Shown: piece after piece, positions 1 through 5,324 of the stretch
Layout of the letters: the number at the start of each line of letters is the position of its first letter
Position numbering within the stretch: position 1 is the stretch's first letter
Source of the DNA: an uncultured Pedobacter sp.
Lineage (GTDB): Bacteria; Bacteroidota; Bacteroidia; Sphingobacteriales; Sphingobacteriaceae
Reading direction: 5' to 3'
Assembly (NCBI GenBank): GCA_946478755.1
Contig: CAMLDJ010000363.1
Coordinates: 1 to 5,324 of the forward strand
DNA length: 5,324 nucleotides
Notes under the pieces: generated by a model
What the model saw: only the letters and a program-made list of their open reading frames with translations
Told to the model about the DNA's origin: nothing
Databases searched by the model: none
Translations under genes and position numbers: made by a program

Positions 1-1091
1 CCTCCCTTCAGTTTTGCCAGCTTGTTTACGATAGATAGTGCAAGTCCGGTTTTGTCGGATTTAATGGTTAAGTGTTCGTCAGCCTGTTCAAAGGACTCAA
101 ATATTTTATCCAATTTTTTTTCTGTAATACCGATACCTGAATCATGAACTGAAAATTTAAGCTGGACGTTGTTTCCCTTTGTCTCCAGTATTTTTACCTT
201 TAAAGTAATATTACCGTCCTTAGTGAATTTAATTGCATTTCCAATAAGGGTCATCAGGATCTGATTTAACCGAAGGGAATCAGCAAGGATCATTCTTGGC
301 AGATCAGGGTCAAGTTCGATGCTTAGGGTAAGCTTTTTTTCGATGCAGGGGATACGCAACAGATTTACGACTGCTTCAGAAATTTTCGAAATGTCAGTTG
401 GTGTCCGGTTGATTTTAAATTTTCCGTATCCGATTTTTGACCGGTCCAGTACCTCATTGATCACACCCAGTAATGAATTTGAAGAAATTTCAAGCAGGTT
501 AACCATTTCCCGTTGCTCATCTGTAAGGGTTGTTTTCTTTAAGTAGCGTGCAATTCCAATAATCCCACTGATTGGTGTACGAATTTCACGGCTCATATCG
601 GCCAGGAAGTTATCTTTAATGCGTTTTCCCTGTTCGGTCAACTCCATGGCGCTGAGCAGGTCTTCTTGATAAATTTTTAGTTCTTTGTTCTTTTTCTCTA
701 TTTCTCTCCGATTTCTTACCAGCTGGATAAACGATTCGATCTTAGTTGAAGTAACGAAGTGGTCTAAAGGTTTATACAGGTAGTCAAGTACCCCCGTATT
801 TAATCCTTTAAGCATATATTTTGAATCCTTAGCTATCACAGTAAGAAATATGATCAGAATTTCTTCAGCATGCGGTCCATTCTTCAGGATCTTTGCCAGT
901 TCAAAACCATCCATCCCTATTTTATCTACATCAATCATAGCGATGGCTATCTTCATCTCCCCGGAAAGTCTGATTGCTTCGGTGGGATCTGAGGTACTGA
1001 TTACATGAGTATCTTCTCTTTGCAGCAGTGCATCAAGAGCAGCAATGTTCTCGGGCCTGTCATCAACAATTAATATGTTAATTTTTTCCAT
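1..1091 (-). CDS. Receiver-histidine kinase-like protein, probable pseudokinase (C-terminus cut by window edge)
   Basis: Two-component signalling protein, cytoplasmic: no signal peptide or membrane segment is visible. The start is the ATG at 1091; 363 full codons are visible with no stop, and the frame runs off the left edge just after the ATP-lid region, so only a short C-terminal piece is missing. Residues about 4-125 form a receiver domain with acidic residues D10/D11, phospho-acceptor D54, T84 and K107 (YKPLD) all present. Residues about 126-160 are a charged, probably coiled-coil linker. Residues about 161-223 are HisKA-like, but the H-box reads MSREIRTP, with R168 where the phosphorylated His should be. 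The HATPase part keeps N285 (GNAIKFT), the G1 box DSGIG (317-321) and the F-box FESFEQA, but the first N-box Asn is T281 and the G2 box is DKTGLAL (346-352) instead of GGTGLGL. The receiver also has KI where MP normally follows D54. Autophosphorylation on His is therefore unlikely; a regulatory or scaffold role, or gene decay, are both possible. The family is certain; loss of kinase activity is inferred. Confidence 0.93.
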   Translation of the reverse strand, partial: MEKINILIVDDRPENIAALDALLQREDTHVISTSDPTEAIRLSGEMKIAIAMIDVDKIGMDGFELAKILKNGPHAEEILIIFLTVIAKDSKYMLKGLNTGVLDYLYKPLDHFVTSTKIESFIQLVRNRREIEKKNKELKIYQEDLLSAMELTEQGKRIKDNFLADMSREIRTPISGIIGIARYLKKTTLTDEQREMVNLLEISSNSLLGVINEVLDRSKIGYGKFKINRTPTDISKISEAVVNLLRIPCIEKKLTLSIELDPDLPRMILADSLRLNQILMTLIGNAIKFTKDGNITLKVKILETKGNNVQLKFSVHDSGIGITEKKLDKIFESFEQADEHLTIKSDKTGLALSIVNKLAKLKG

Positions 1092-1093
1092 GT

Positions 1094-1144
1094 AATTAAA
1101 TATAATCGCTATTATATTCACAATAATAGCGATTATATTTAATT
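1094..1144. repeat. Perfect 22-bp inverted repeat next to the kinase start codon
   Basis: The arms at 1094-1115 and 1123-1144 are exact reverse complements separated by 7 bases (ATTCACA). Each arm contains a smaller dyad: ATAAT-CGCT-ATTAT at 1102-1115 and ATAAT-AGCG-ATTAT at 1123-1136. Their centres are 21 bp apart, about two helical turns. The left end is 2 bp from the ATG of the minus-strand kinase, so the element lies in that gene's promoter or leader, where it could be a tandem operator or an mRNA hairpin limiting translation. It is about 140 bp from the plus-strand start at 1282. There is no GC-rich stem followed by a T-tract, so an intrinsic terminator is unlikely. The symmetry is seen directly; the function is inferred. 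Confidence 0.85.
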
Positions 1145-1268
1145 CATTAATTGCTGATCGTTAATTTGTTTTGAAAATTTCACTATTCCGAAAAGGCAGC
1201 AAATAGATGGAGCCGACGAAGATTTGATCGCAAATTAAGAATCTGATGAAACCTGCTGAATTAAACGC

Positions 1269-1276
1269 TAATTTTG
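1269..1276 (+). promoter_or_regulatory. Possible Bacteroidota -7 promoter element
   Basis: TAATTTTG matches the Bacteroidota -7 consensus TAnnTTTG exactly and ends 5 bases before the ATG at 1282, so transcription would begin at or near the start codon. The -33 element is weak: TCTG at 1242-1245, with a 23-bp spacer that is longer than usual. It may be chance in AT-rich DNA. Confidence 0.35.
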
Positions 1277-1281
1277 TGAAC

Positions 1282-1629
1282 ATGATCGTTTACGGAATAC
1301 CAAATTGCAATACAGTAAAAAAGGCCAGGGTATGGCTGGAAGAAAATGGCTTTAATGCGGAGTTTCATGATTTCAAGAAAAAAGGCATTACTGCTGAGAA
1401 ATTGAATGAATGGTGTAGCATCTTTGGCTGGGAGGCTGTTTTAAACAAAAAGGGGTCGACCTGGAAAAACTTAAGCATTGAAGTACAGGGAAGTGTGAAA
1501 GATCAGAAAACGGCTGTAGCAATTCTGCTTCAGAATAACAGTGCCATAAAACGTCCAGTGGTTGAAGTCGATGGACGCCCTGTACTGATCAGCTTCAACG
1601 AAGAGCAGTACCTTGGTGTGTTGAAGTAG
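1282..1629 (+). CDS. ArsC/Spx/YffB-family thioredoxin-fold protein
   Basis: A 115-residue protein of the arsenate reductase-like (ArsC/Spx/MgsR) family, closest by eye to the YffB branch: MIVYGIPNCNTVKKA at the N-terminus, HDFKKKGI near 29-36, LNKKGSTWKNL near 54-64, and the conserved Arg-Pro of KRPVV at 90-94. It has a single active-site Cys (C9) with no CxxC partner, unlike Spx proteins that have a redox pair. The length is normal for the family. Members are cytosolic; YffB-type proteins are usually described as glutathione- or thiol-dependent reductases of uncertain substrate, so a role in arsenate resistance should not be assumed, and no other ars gene is present. An in-frame ATG at 1246 would add 12 residues (MKPAELNANFVN), but the family begins at the MIVYGI strand, so 1282 is preferred. 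It is divergent from the kinase-like gene and 111 bp upstream of the next gene. Confidence 0.88.
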   Translation: MIVYGIPNCNTVKKARVWLEENGFNAEFHDFKKKGITAEKLNEWCSIFGWEAVLNKKGSTWKNLSIEVQGSVKDQKTAVAILLQNNSAIKRPVVEVDGRPVLISFNEEQYLGVLK

Positions 1630-1686
1630 TTGTCATATTTTTTGATTTCATCTGGGTGAGTTAACTATTCTGCTGCAAACCATTGC

Positions 1687-1705
1687 TGTTAAATTTTGTT
1701 AAATT
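1687..1705 (+). repeat. Short direct repeat upstream of the CarboxypepD_reg-like gene
   Basis: TGTTAAATT occurs at 1687-1695 and again at 1697-1705, a 10-bp period of about one helical turn. The second copy is also the left part of the dyad at 1698-1716. It could be a pair of protein-binding half sites; AT-rich chance similarity is possible. Confidence 0.4.
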
Positions 1706-1716
1706 GTAAATTTAAC
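1698..1716. promoter_or_regulatory. Dyad upstream of the CarboxypepD_reg-like gene, possible operator
   Basis: GTTAAATT-GTA-AATTTAAC is a perfect 8-bp inverted repeat with a 3-base centre, lying 25 to 43 bases before the ATG at 1741. It contains the 11-mer TTAAATTGTAA (1699-1709), which recurs in the dyad just upstream of the M1 peptidase gene. It would sit around the -33 region of the promoter suggested at 1730. The operator role is inferred. Confidence 0.4.
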
Positions 1717-1729
1717 TACGAAACTGCCA

Positions 1730-1737
1730 TACATTTG
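1730..1737 (+). promoter_or_regulatory. Possible Bacteroidota -7 promoter element
   Basis: TACATTTG matches TAnnTTTG exactly and ends 3 bases before the ATG at 1741, implying a leaderless or nearly leaderless transcript. The best upstream -33 candidate is ATTG at 1703-1706, with a 23-bp spacer. Only the -7 match is convincing. Confidence 0.35.
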
Positions 1738-1740
1738 GTT

Positions 1741-2478
1741 ATGCTTAAAAATCTGTTCCTGTTACTGGTATTTATTGTGCCATTTAAACTGCTGGCGCAA
1801 AATGCGGTGTCAGGTAATGTGTATGATTTTGATAATAGAACCTTTCCATTACAAAATGTTAAGGTGAAAAACCTAAGCAGTAGTCAAGTTGTATTAACTA
1901 AAGCTGCGGGACAGTTTACGCTGCCGGCGAAGGTTGGCGATTTGATCGAGTTTTCCTCAATGGGTTACCATACTGATACTTTATTCTTAATAAACCTGGA
2001 TCCGAAAATTATATTTCTTCCTGGAAATTCGACTACTTTGAGGGAAGTCGAAATTTTAAGTGCAAAAGTTAACCCTTCTATTTTGGGCCCTGATCCAATG
2101 GCCGCACCCTATAAGCGAATTGCTACCAATGGTCTGCAGGGTAAAGAGAATAATGACCGGGCAGGAGGGCTGTTTTTCAACCTCGGATATGGAAAGTACA
2201 GGAGACAGCAGGAGAAAATCCGCTTGCTGGAGGAACGTGATCGTTATCAGGCAGAGATCAATTCTGTATTTACTGAGTCCTATGTTTCGGACCTTGTAAA
2301 ACTCAAGGGTGAGGATCTGAAAAATTTTATGTCGCTTTACAGGCCTCCTGAAGAACTGGTAAAAAGTGAAAGGCCCTTTAATTATGCTTATTATACAGTT
2401 AAAGCCTATCATGCCTGGTTAAAGCTGTCGCCAGCGCAAAGAAAAGTATCTTCGATGCCAAGGTTGAAAGCTGATTAA
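1741..2478 (+). CDS. Exported carboxypeptidase-regulatory-like domain protein
   Basis: A 245-residue protein with an N-terminal signal peptide (K3 then a hydrophobic run to about residue 19, LLAQN cleavage region), so it is periplasmic or surface-exposed. Residues about 23-106 form a CarboxypepD_reg-like beta-sandwich: VSGNVYD, then PLQNVKVKN, GQFTLPAKVGDLIEFSSMGY, and a closing TLREVEI. This matches the domain at the N-terminus of SusC-type TonB-dependent receptors, but no TonB plug or barrel follows. The remaining ~140 residues, including a charged segment RLLEERDRYQAEI (161-173) and RPPEEL (201-206), resemble the C-terminal part of small Bacteroidota proteins with this domain; their function is not known to me. 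A TTG at 1696 would extend the frame by 15 residues, but 1741 puts the signal peptide at the N-terminus. The M1 peptidase gene follows after 70 bp and may be co-transcribed. No catalytic motif is visible; it should not be called a carboxypeptidase. Confidence 0.85.
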   Translation: MLKNLFLLLVFIVPFKLLAQNAVSGNVYDFDNRTFPLQNVKVKNLSSSQVVLTKAAGQFTLPAKVGDLIEFSSMGYHTDTLFLINLDPKIIFLPGNSTTLREVEILSAKVNPSILGPDPMAAPYKRIATNGLQGKENNDRAGGLFFNLGYGKYRRQQEKIRLLEERDRYQAEINSVFTESYVSDLVKLKGEDLKNFMSLYRPPEELVKSERPFNYAYYTVKAYHAWLKLSPAQRKVSSMPRLKAD

Positions 2479-2525
2479 CAATGACGTTACCATATAGACA
2501 GATCAAATTTCATTTTATACCTTTA

Positions 2526-2547
2526 TTAAATTGTAATTAACAATTTA
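2526..2547. promoter_or_regulatory. Dyad immediately before the M1 peptidase start
   Basis: TAAATTGT (2527-2534) and ACAATTTA (2540-2547) form a perfect 8-bp inverted repeat around a 5-base centre, ending one base before the ATG at 2549. It includes the same TTAAATTGTAA 11-mer (2526-2536) found upstream of the preceding gene. A near-match to the -7 element, TACCTTTA, lies at 2518-2525, so the dyad would cover the transcription start and leader. It could be an operator or a weak AU-rich hairpin over the ribosome-binding region. Confidence 0.4.
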
Positions 2548-2548
2548 T

Positions 2549-4519
2549 ATGATTTATAAAACCACCTTATTATGGGGTTTGCTATGTACATGGTGTTTAG
2601 CCGTTGTGGCACAGCAAACTAGTCTTCCAGCTAGTAATTACGATCCACACGCCGCATTCAGCCCTTTGTTTTATACCCAGAATGGGAATGAATACCGCTC
2701 GGCAAATGGAGGGCCAGGGCCGAAGTACTGGCAAAACCGTGTTGACTATAGCATTACTGCGAATTTAGAGGATGCAAAAAATACTGTATCCGGAACAGTC
2801 ACCATTAACTATAAAAATAATAGTCCGGATCGTCTATCTTTTTTGTGGCTGCAATTAGACCAAAACCTATTCTCCGGTACTTCAAGGGGCAATGCATTAA
2901 TCGCTTCAGGCAGCCGCTATGGTTCGAGGGGTGAAAAACTCGATGGGGGTTATAAGATAGATGGCATTACCGTATCACAGAAGCTAAGACCTTTAAAGTT
3001 TAGCACGCTGACAGAAGACACCCGTATGCAGATCCGTCTGGACACGCCAATGGAAGCAAATGGAGCAGTGATTGTCATTAGGATCAATTTCTCTTTTGTT
3101 ATTCCGGTTAATGGCTCAGACAGAATGGGGCATCTGGCCACAAAAAATGGCGAAATATTTACTGTTGCGCAATGGTTTCCCCGGATGAGTGTCTATGATG
3201 ATATCCTTGGTTGGAATACACTGCCTTACTGGGGCGCAGGTGAGTTTTATTGTGAATACGGTGATGTTGACTTTTCAGTAACCGTACCTGCCGACCATAT
3301 TGTTATGGGCTCAGGTGAATTGTTAAATCCGCAGGAAGTATTTACCACTGAGCAGTTGCAACGATGGAATAAGGCAAAAGGAAGCGATAAAACGATAGCT
3401 ATCCGGTCTGAAGCGGAGGTAACTGATCCAAGATCCAGGCCTGGAAAAGAGAAGCTTACCTGGAAATTTAAGATGAAAAATACACGTGATGTGGCCTGGG
3501 CCTCATCCAAGGCATTTGTTCTGGACGCTGCCCGTATTAATTTGCCGAGTGGTAAAAAGGCCATGGCAGTTTCTGCGCATCCTGTTGAAAGCAATGGGAA
3601 GGAGAGTTACGGAAGAGCGGTGGAGTATGTGAAGGCTTCCATTGAGCATTACTCTGGTAAATGGTTCGAATATCCGTATCCGATGGCGGTGAATGTGGCA
3701 TGCAATGTGGGTGGCATGGAATACCCCGGCATCGTGTTTTGTGGGTGGAGGGCTAAAGGTGCAGCAGCCTGGGGAGTAATTGATCATGAATTTGGGCACA
3801 CCTGGTTTCCAATGATCGTAGGCAGTAACGAACGAAAGTTTGGATGGATGGATGAAGGATTCAATACGTTTATTAATGGCTTATCAACCGCAGCATTTAA
3901 TAATGGTGAGTATAAAGCACTCCCGACAGATATGCATATGATTTCAAAACGTATTGCACAAAAGAATGTGGAATATATTATGCTGAGCCCAGATGCTATG
4001 AAAGAAGCAAATATTGGTGTTAACTTATATTATAAACCGGGATGGGGGCTCGATATTTTGAGAAATGAGATACTAGGTGCAGATCGGTTTGATTATGCTT
4101 TTAAGAATTATATCTCGCAATGGGCCTTCAAGCATCCTACACCATTTGATTTCTTCCGCTCAATAGAAAATGGTGCAGGAGAAGATCTTTCCTGGTTCTG
4201 GAGAGGATGGTTTTTAGATAACTGGAAAATGGACCAGGCTATTGCCAGTGTGAGTGAAGTTAAAGGCGGGGGCGCTGCAGGTTACAATATTGTTGTGGTA
4301 AACCTGGATAAAATGCCGATGCCCATTATTCTTGAAGTCAAAACCGAAAGCGGTAGGGCTGACCTGATCAAGATCCCTGTAGATGTGTGGATGAGAAATA
4401 AAACCTGGACGGTTCATTATCCCACAAGTGAAGAGGTTGTTTCTGTCGAACTAGATCCAAAACACGTTCTGCCAGATGTAGATGGGACGAATAATTTGTG
4501 GCAAAGAGGAAGTCATTAA
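2549..4519 (+). CDS. Exported M1-family zinc aminopeptidase
   Basis: A 656-residue metallopeptidase expected to remove N-terminal residues from peptides outside the cytoplasm. A signal peptide covers residues 1-21, with likely cleavage at VVA|QQ. Residues about 60-330 are the M1 N-terminal beta domain ([18 protein letters not shown], then [12 protein letters not shown]). The catalytic domain carries GGMEYP (388-393), the equivalent of the GxMEN substrate-amine motif, followed by HEFGH (413-417) and DEGFN (435-439). Zinc ligands are H413, H417 and E436, with E414 as the catalytic base and 18 residues between H417 and E436 as usual for M1. Y494 in LYYKPGWG is the likely transition-state tyrosine. 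The protein ends at about 656 residues with no type IX secretion C-terminal domain seen, and lacks the long C-terminal helical domain of aminopeptidase N. GGMEYP and the [11 protein letters not shown] stretch after HEFGH are typical of Bacteroidota M1 proteins. Substrate preference cannot be read from the sequence. It is 70 bp downstream of the other exported-protein gene, plausibly in one operon. Confidence 0.95.
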   Translation: MIYKTTLLWGLLCTWCLAVVAQQTSLPASNYDPHAAFSPLFYTQNGNEYRSANGGPGPKYWQNRVDYSITANLEDAKNTVSGTVTINYKNNSPDRLSFLWLQLDQNLFSGTSRGNALIASGSRYGSRGEKLDGGYKIDGITVSQKLRPLKFSTLTEDTRMQIRLDTPMEANGAVIVIRINFSFVIPVNGSDRMGHLATKNGEIFTVAQWFPRMSVYDDILGWNTLPYWGAGEFYCEYGDVDFSVTVPADHIVMGSGELLNPQEVFTTEQLQRWNKAKGSDKTIAIRSEAEVTDPRSRPGKEKLTWKFKMKNTRDVAWASSKAFVLDAARINLPSGKKAMAVSAHPVESNGKESYGRAVEYVKASIEHYSGKWFEYPYPMAVNVACNVGGMEYPGIVFCGWRAKGAAAWGVIDHEFGHTWFPMIVGSNERKFGWMDEGFNTFINGLSTAAFNNGEYKALPTDMHMISKRIAQKNVEYIMLSPDAMKEANIGVNLYYKPGWGLDILRNEILGADRFDYAFKNYISQWAFKHPTPFDFFRSIENGAGEDLSWFWRGWFLDNWKMDQAIASVSEVKGGGAAGYNIVVVNLDKMPMPIILEVKTESGRADLIKIPVDVWMRNKTWTVHYPTSEEVVSVELDPKHVLPDVDGTNNLWQRGSH

Positions 4520-4685
4520 ATATTGGTATTAACCTTGCTATTTACGCCCTGGCATTTATGCCTGCTATTTAGGGTCTGCTTTGACACAAAATATGCCTTC
4601 TGTGAACGGGCCTAGGAACTTTTGCCCTGTTAGCGCAGCGGGCACAAGATTCCAGCCTGTGAATAGAACGGCTTATTTTGACCCT
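4520..4685. other. Convergent intergenic region, no clear terminator
   Basis: These 166 bases separate the stops of the M1 peptidase gene and the minus-strand DUF2027-like gene. Small inverted repeats occur (GGCAT/ATGCC at 4551-4562; GCCC at 4624-4627 with GGGC at 4640-4643), but none has a long stem plus T-tract in either direction. No coding sequence or Smr-domain remnant was recognised in the minus-strand frame read past the DUF2027-like stop. Confidence 0.5.
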
Positions 4686-5321
4686 TTATTTCGACCATTT
4701 GTCTTTCAATTTTTCCAGATCCGTAGTAACTTCAGGTTCTTCAAGTTTAATGAGCCATCCCTTTTGTTTAAGGAGGATGATTTCTTCTTTGGCAACAGAG
4801 AGGTCTTTTCCTTTTATATGCTTATGAAAATAGATTGGGGCCTTAGGAGCTACGTTTGCTGTTGCATGAGTTAATATCTCTAGTCTGAATTTAGGCCAGA
4901 TCTGTATGTCGCCCAGTTGGGCGGAGTAAATCTTTTTAGCGGAATGAGGTGGAATAATACCGGCGAATTCTCCTTTAAAACTGTCTTGTTTCTCGGTGGT
5001 CAGGCTGGTTAAGAGCTGATAAGATGTTTCATTGATGAGATGAAAATGAGCAACAGAGTTGCTGTGCTGATCTGCAACCAGAGCCAGATGGATGCCTTCT
5101 GTTTTAAATTCTGCCTCCGGCAGGGTGATCTCAGGTTTGTGGGTTAAGATATCATTGTCGTGGATATCACCATAGACCAATGTTACTTTAGAAATCAGAA
5201 CAGGTATTTCAAAGTCGTTTGAGTCCGTTACCCCGATGGTATCCTTATCAATAATCCTGGTAATGTAGCCTTCAATGTTTTCGTCAACAAAACGAACAAA
5301 ATCACCTAATTTTAAATCCAT
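4686..5321 (-). CDS. DUF2027-like protein lacking the Smr domain
   Basis: A 211-residue cytoplasmic protein starting at the ATG at 5321 (MDLKLGDFVRFV) and ending with TAA at 4686. Residues about 1-52 look like a small SH3/Tudor-like barrel (GDFVRFVDEN, then FEIPVLISKV), and residues about 75-195 form a second beta-rich domain (IHLALVADQ, HFHLINETSYQLL, FKGEFAGIIPP, IKGKDLSVAKEE). This two-part arrangement resembles the DUF2027 N-terminal region of Bacteroidota Smr/MutS-family proteins. In those proteins a linker and an Smr domain with a DLH-type motif normally follow, giving about 330 or more residues; here the protein ends in the linker-like LEKLKDKWSK. No hydrophobic segment, signal peptide or catalytic motif is visible. 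It is convergent with the M1 peptidase gene; its upstream neighbour lies outside the window. The family assignment rests on remembered resemblance and is moderately sure; the function is unknown. Confidence 0.75.
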   Translation of the reverse strand: MDLKLGDFVRFVDENIEGYITRIIDKDTIGVTDSNDFEIPVLISKVTLVYGDIHDNDILTHKPEITLPEAEFKTEGIHLALVADQHSNSVAHFHLINETSYQLLTSLTTEKQDSFKGEFAGIIPPHSAKKIYSAQLGDIQIWPKFRLEILTHATANVAPKAPIYFHKHIKGKDLSVAKEEIILLKQKGWLIKLEEPEVTTDLEKLKDKWSK

Positions 5322-5324
5322 ATA

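Noticed and set aside
319..546. Plus-strand 75-codon frame opposite the kinase-like gene
   Set aside because: It is the antisense of the HisKA/HATPase coding region and has no recognisable protein features.
1094..1144. Inverted repeat as transposon ends or an intrinsic terminator
   Set aside because: There is no transposase and only 7 bases between the arms, the stem is AT-rich without a T-tract, and it sits at the 5' end of a gene.
1246..1281. Upstream ATG extending the ArsC/Spx-family protein by 12 residues
   Set aside because: The family begins at the first beta strand (MIVYGI), and the extension MKPAELNANFVN has no family counterpart. The possible promoter at 1269-1276 also lies inside it.
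1282..1629. Calling the gene arsC (arsenate reductase)
   Set aside because: The motifs fit the YffB branch better and no arsenic-resistance genes are adjacent.
1696..1740. TTG start extending the CarboxypepD_reg-like protein by 15 residues
   Set aside because: It would bury the signal peptide and place the start inside the apparent regulatory dyad; the ATG at 1741 gives a normal signal peptide.
2056..2412. Frames on both strands inside the CarboxypepD_reg-like gene
   Set aside because: Shadows of the real frame; no family motif or plausible initiation region.
2950..4417. Several minus-strand frames inside the M1 peptidase gene
   Set aside because: Antisense of well-conserved peptidase coding sequence, with no independent support.
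4551..4643. Short inverted repeats as bidirectional terminator
   Set aside because: Stems are only 4-5 bp and no T-tract follows on either strand.
4581..4874. Plus-strand 97-codon TTG-initiated frame at the right side
   Set aside because: Mostly antisense to the DUF2027-like gene; the composition looks non-coding.

Overview
The window looks like chromosomal DNA of a Bacteroidota bacterium, most likely Sphingobacteriaceae (Pedobacter or Mucilaginibacter-like). The evidence is moderate-to-low GC, absence of Shine-Dalgarno sequences before the genes, matches to the Bacteroidota -7 promoter element (TAnnTTTG), and families typical of that phylum: a secreted carboxypeptidase-regulatory-like protein, a GGMEYP-type M1 peptidase, and a DUF2027-like protein. 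The genus is inferred from remembered family resemblance, not from a search.

Layout: (1) 1-1091, minus strand: a receiver domain fused to a histidine-kinase-like core, running off the left edge. Its phospho-acceptor histidine is replaced by arginine and its G2 ATP-lid box is degraded, so it looks like a pseudokinase. (2) 1092-1281: a divergent intergenic region with a perfect 22-bp inverted repeat ending 2 bp before the kinase start codon. (3) 1282-1629, plus: a small ArsC/Spx-family (YffB-like) thioredoxin-fold protein. (4) 1741-2478, plus: an exported protein with a CarboxypepD_reg-like domain. (5) 2549-4519, plus: an exported M1-family zinc aminopeptidase with an intact active site. (6) 4520-4685: a convergent intergenic region without a convincing terminator. 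(7) 4686-5321, minus: a DUF2027-like protein that lacks the C-terminal Smr domain usually attached to this family.

The three plus-strand genes are co-directional with gaps of 111 and 70 bp. Genes 4 and 5 both encode exported proteins and share an 11-bp motif embedded in a dyad in their upstream regions, which hints at shared control. Nothing otherwise ties the genes into one pathway.

I see no tRNA, rRNA, CRISPR array, insertion sequence or clear sign of recent transfer. The strongest candidates for something unusual are the His-less receiver-kinase and the large symmetric element beside its start codon. I do not see a convincing multi-gene novel system.
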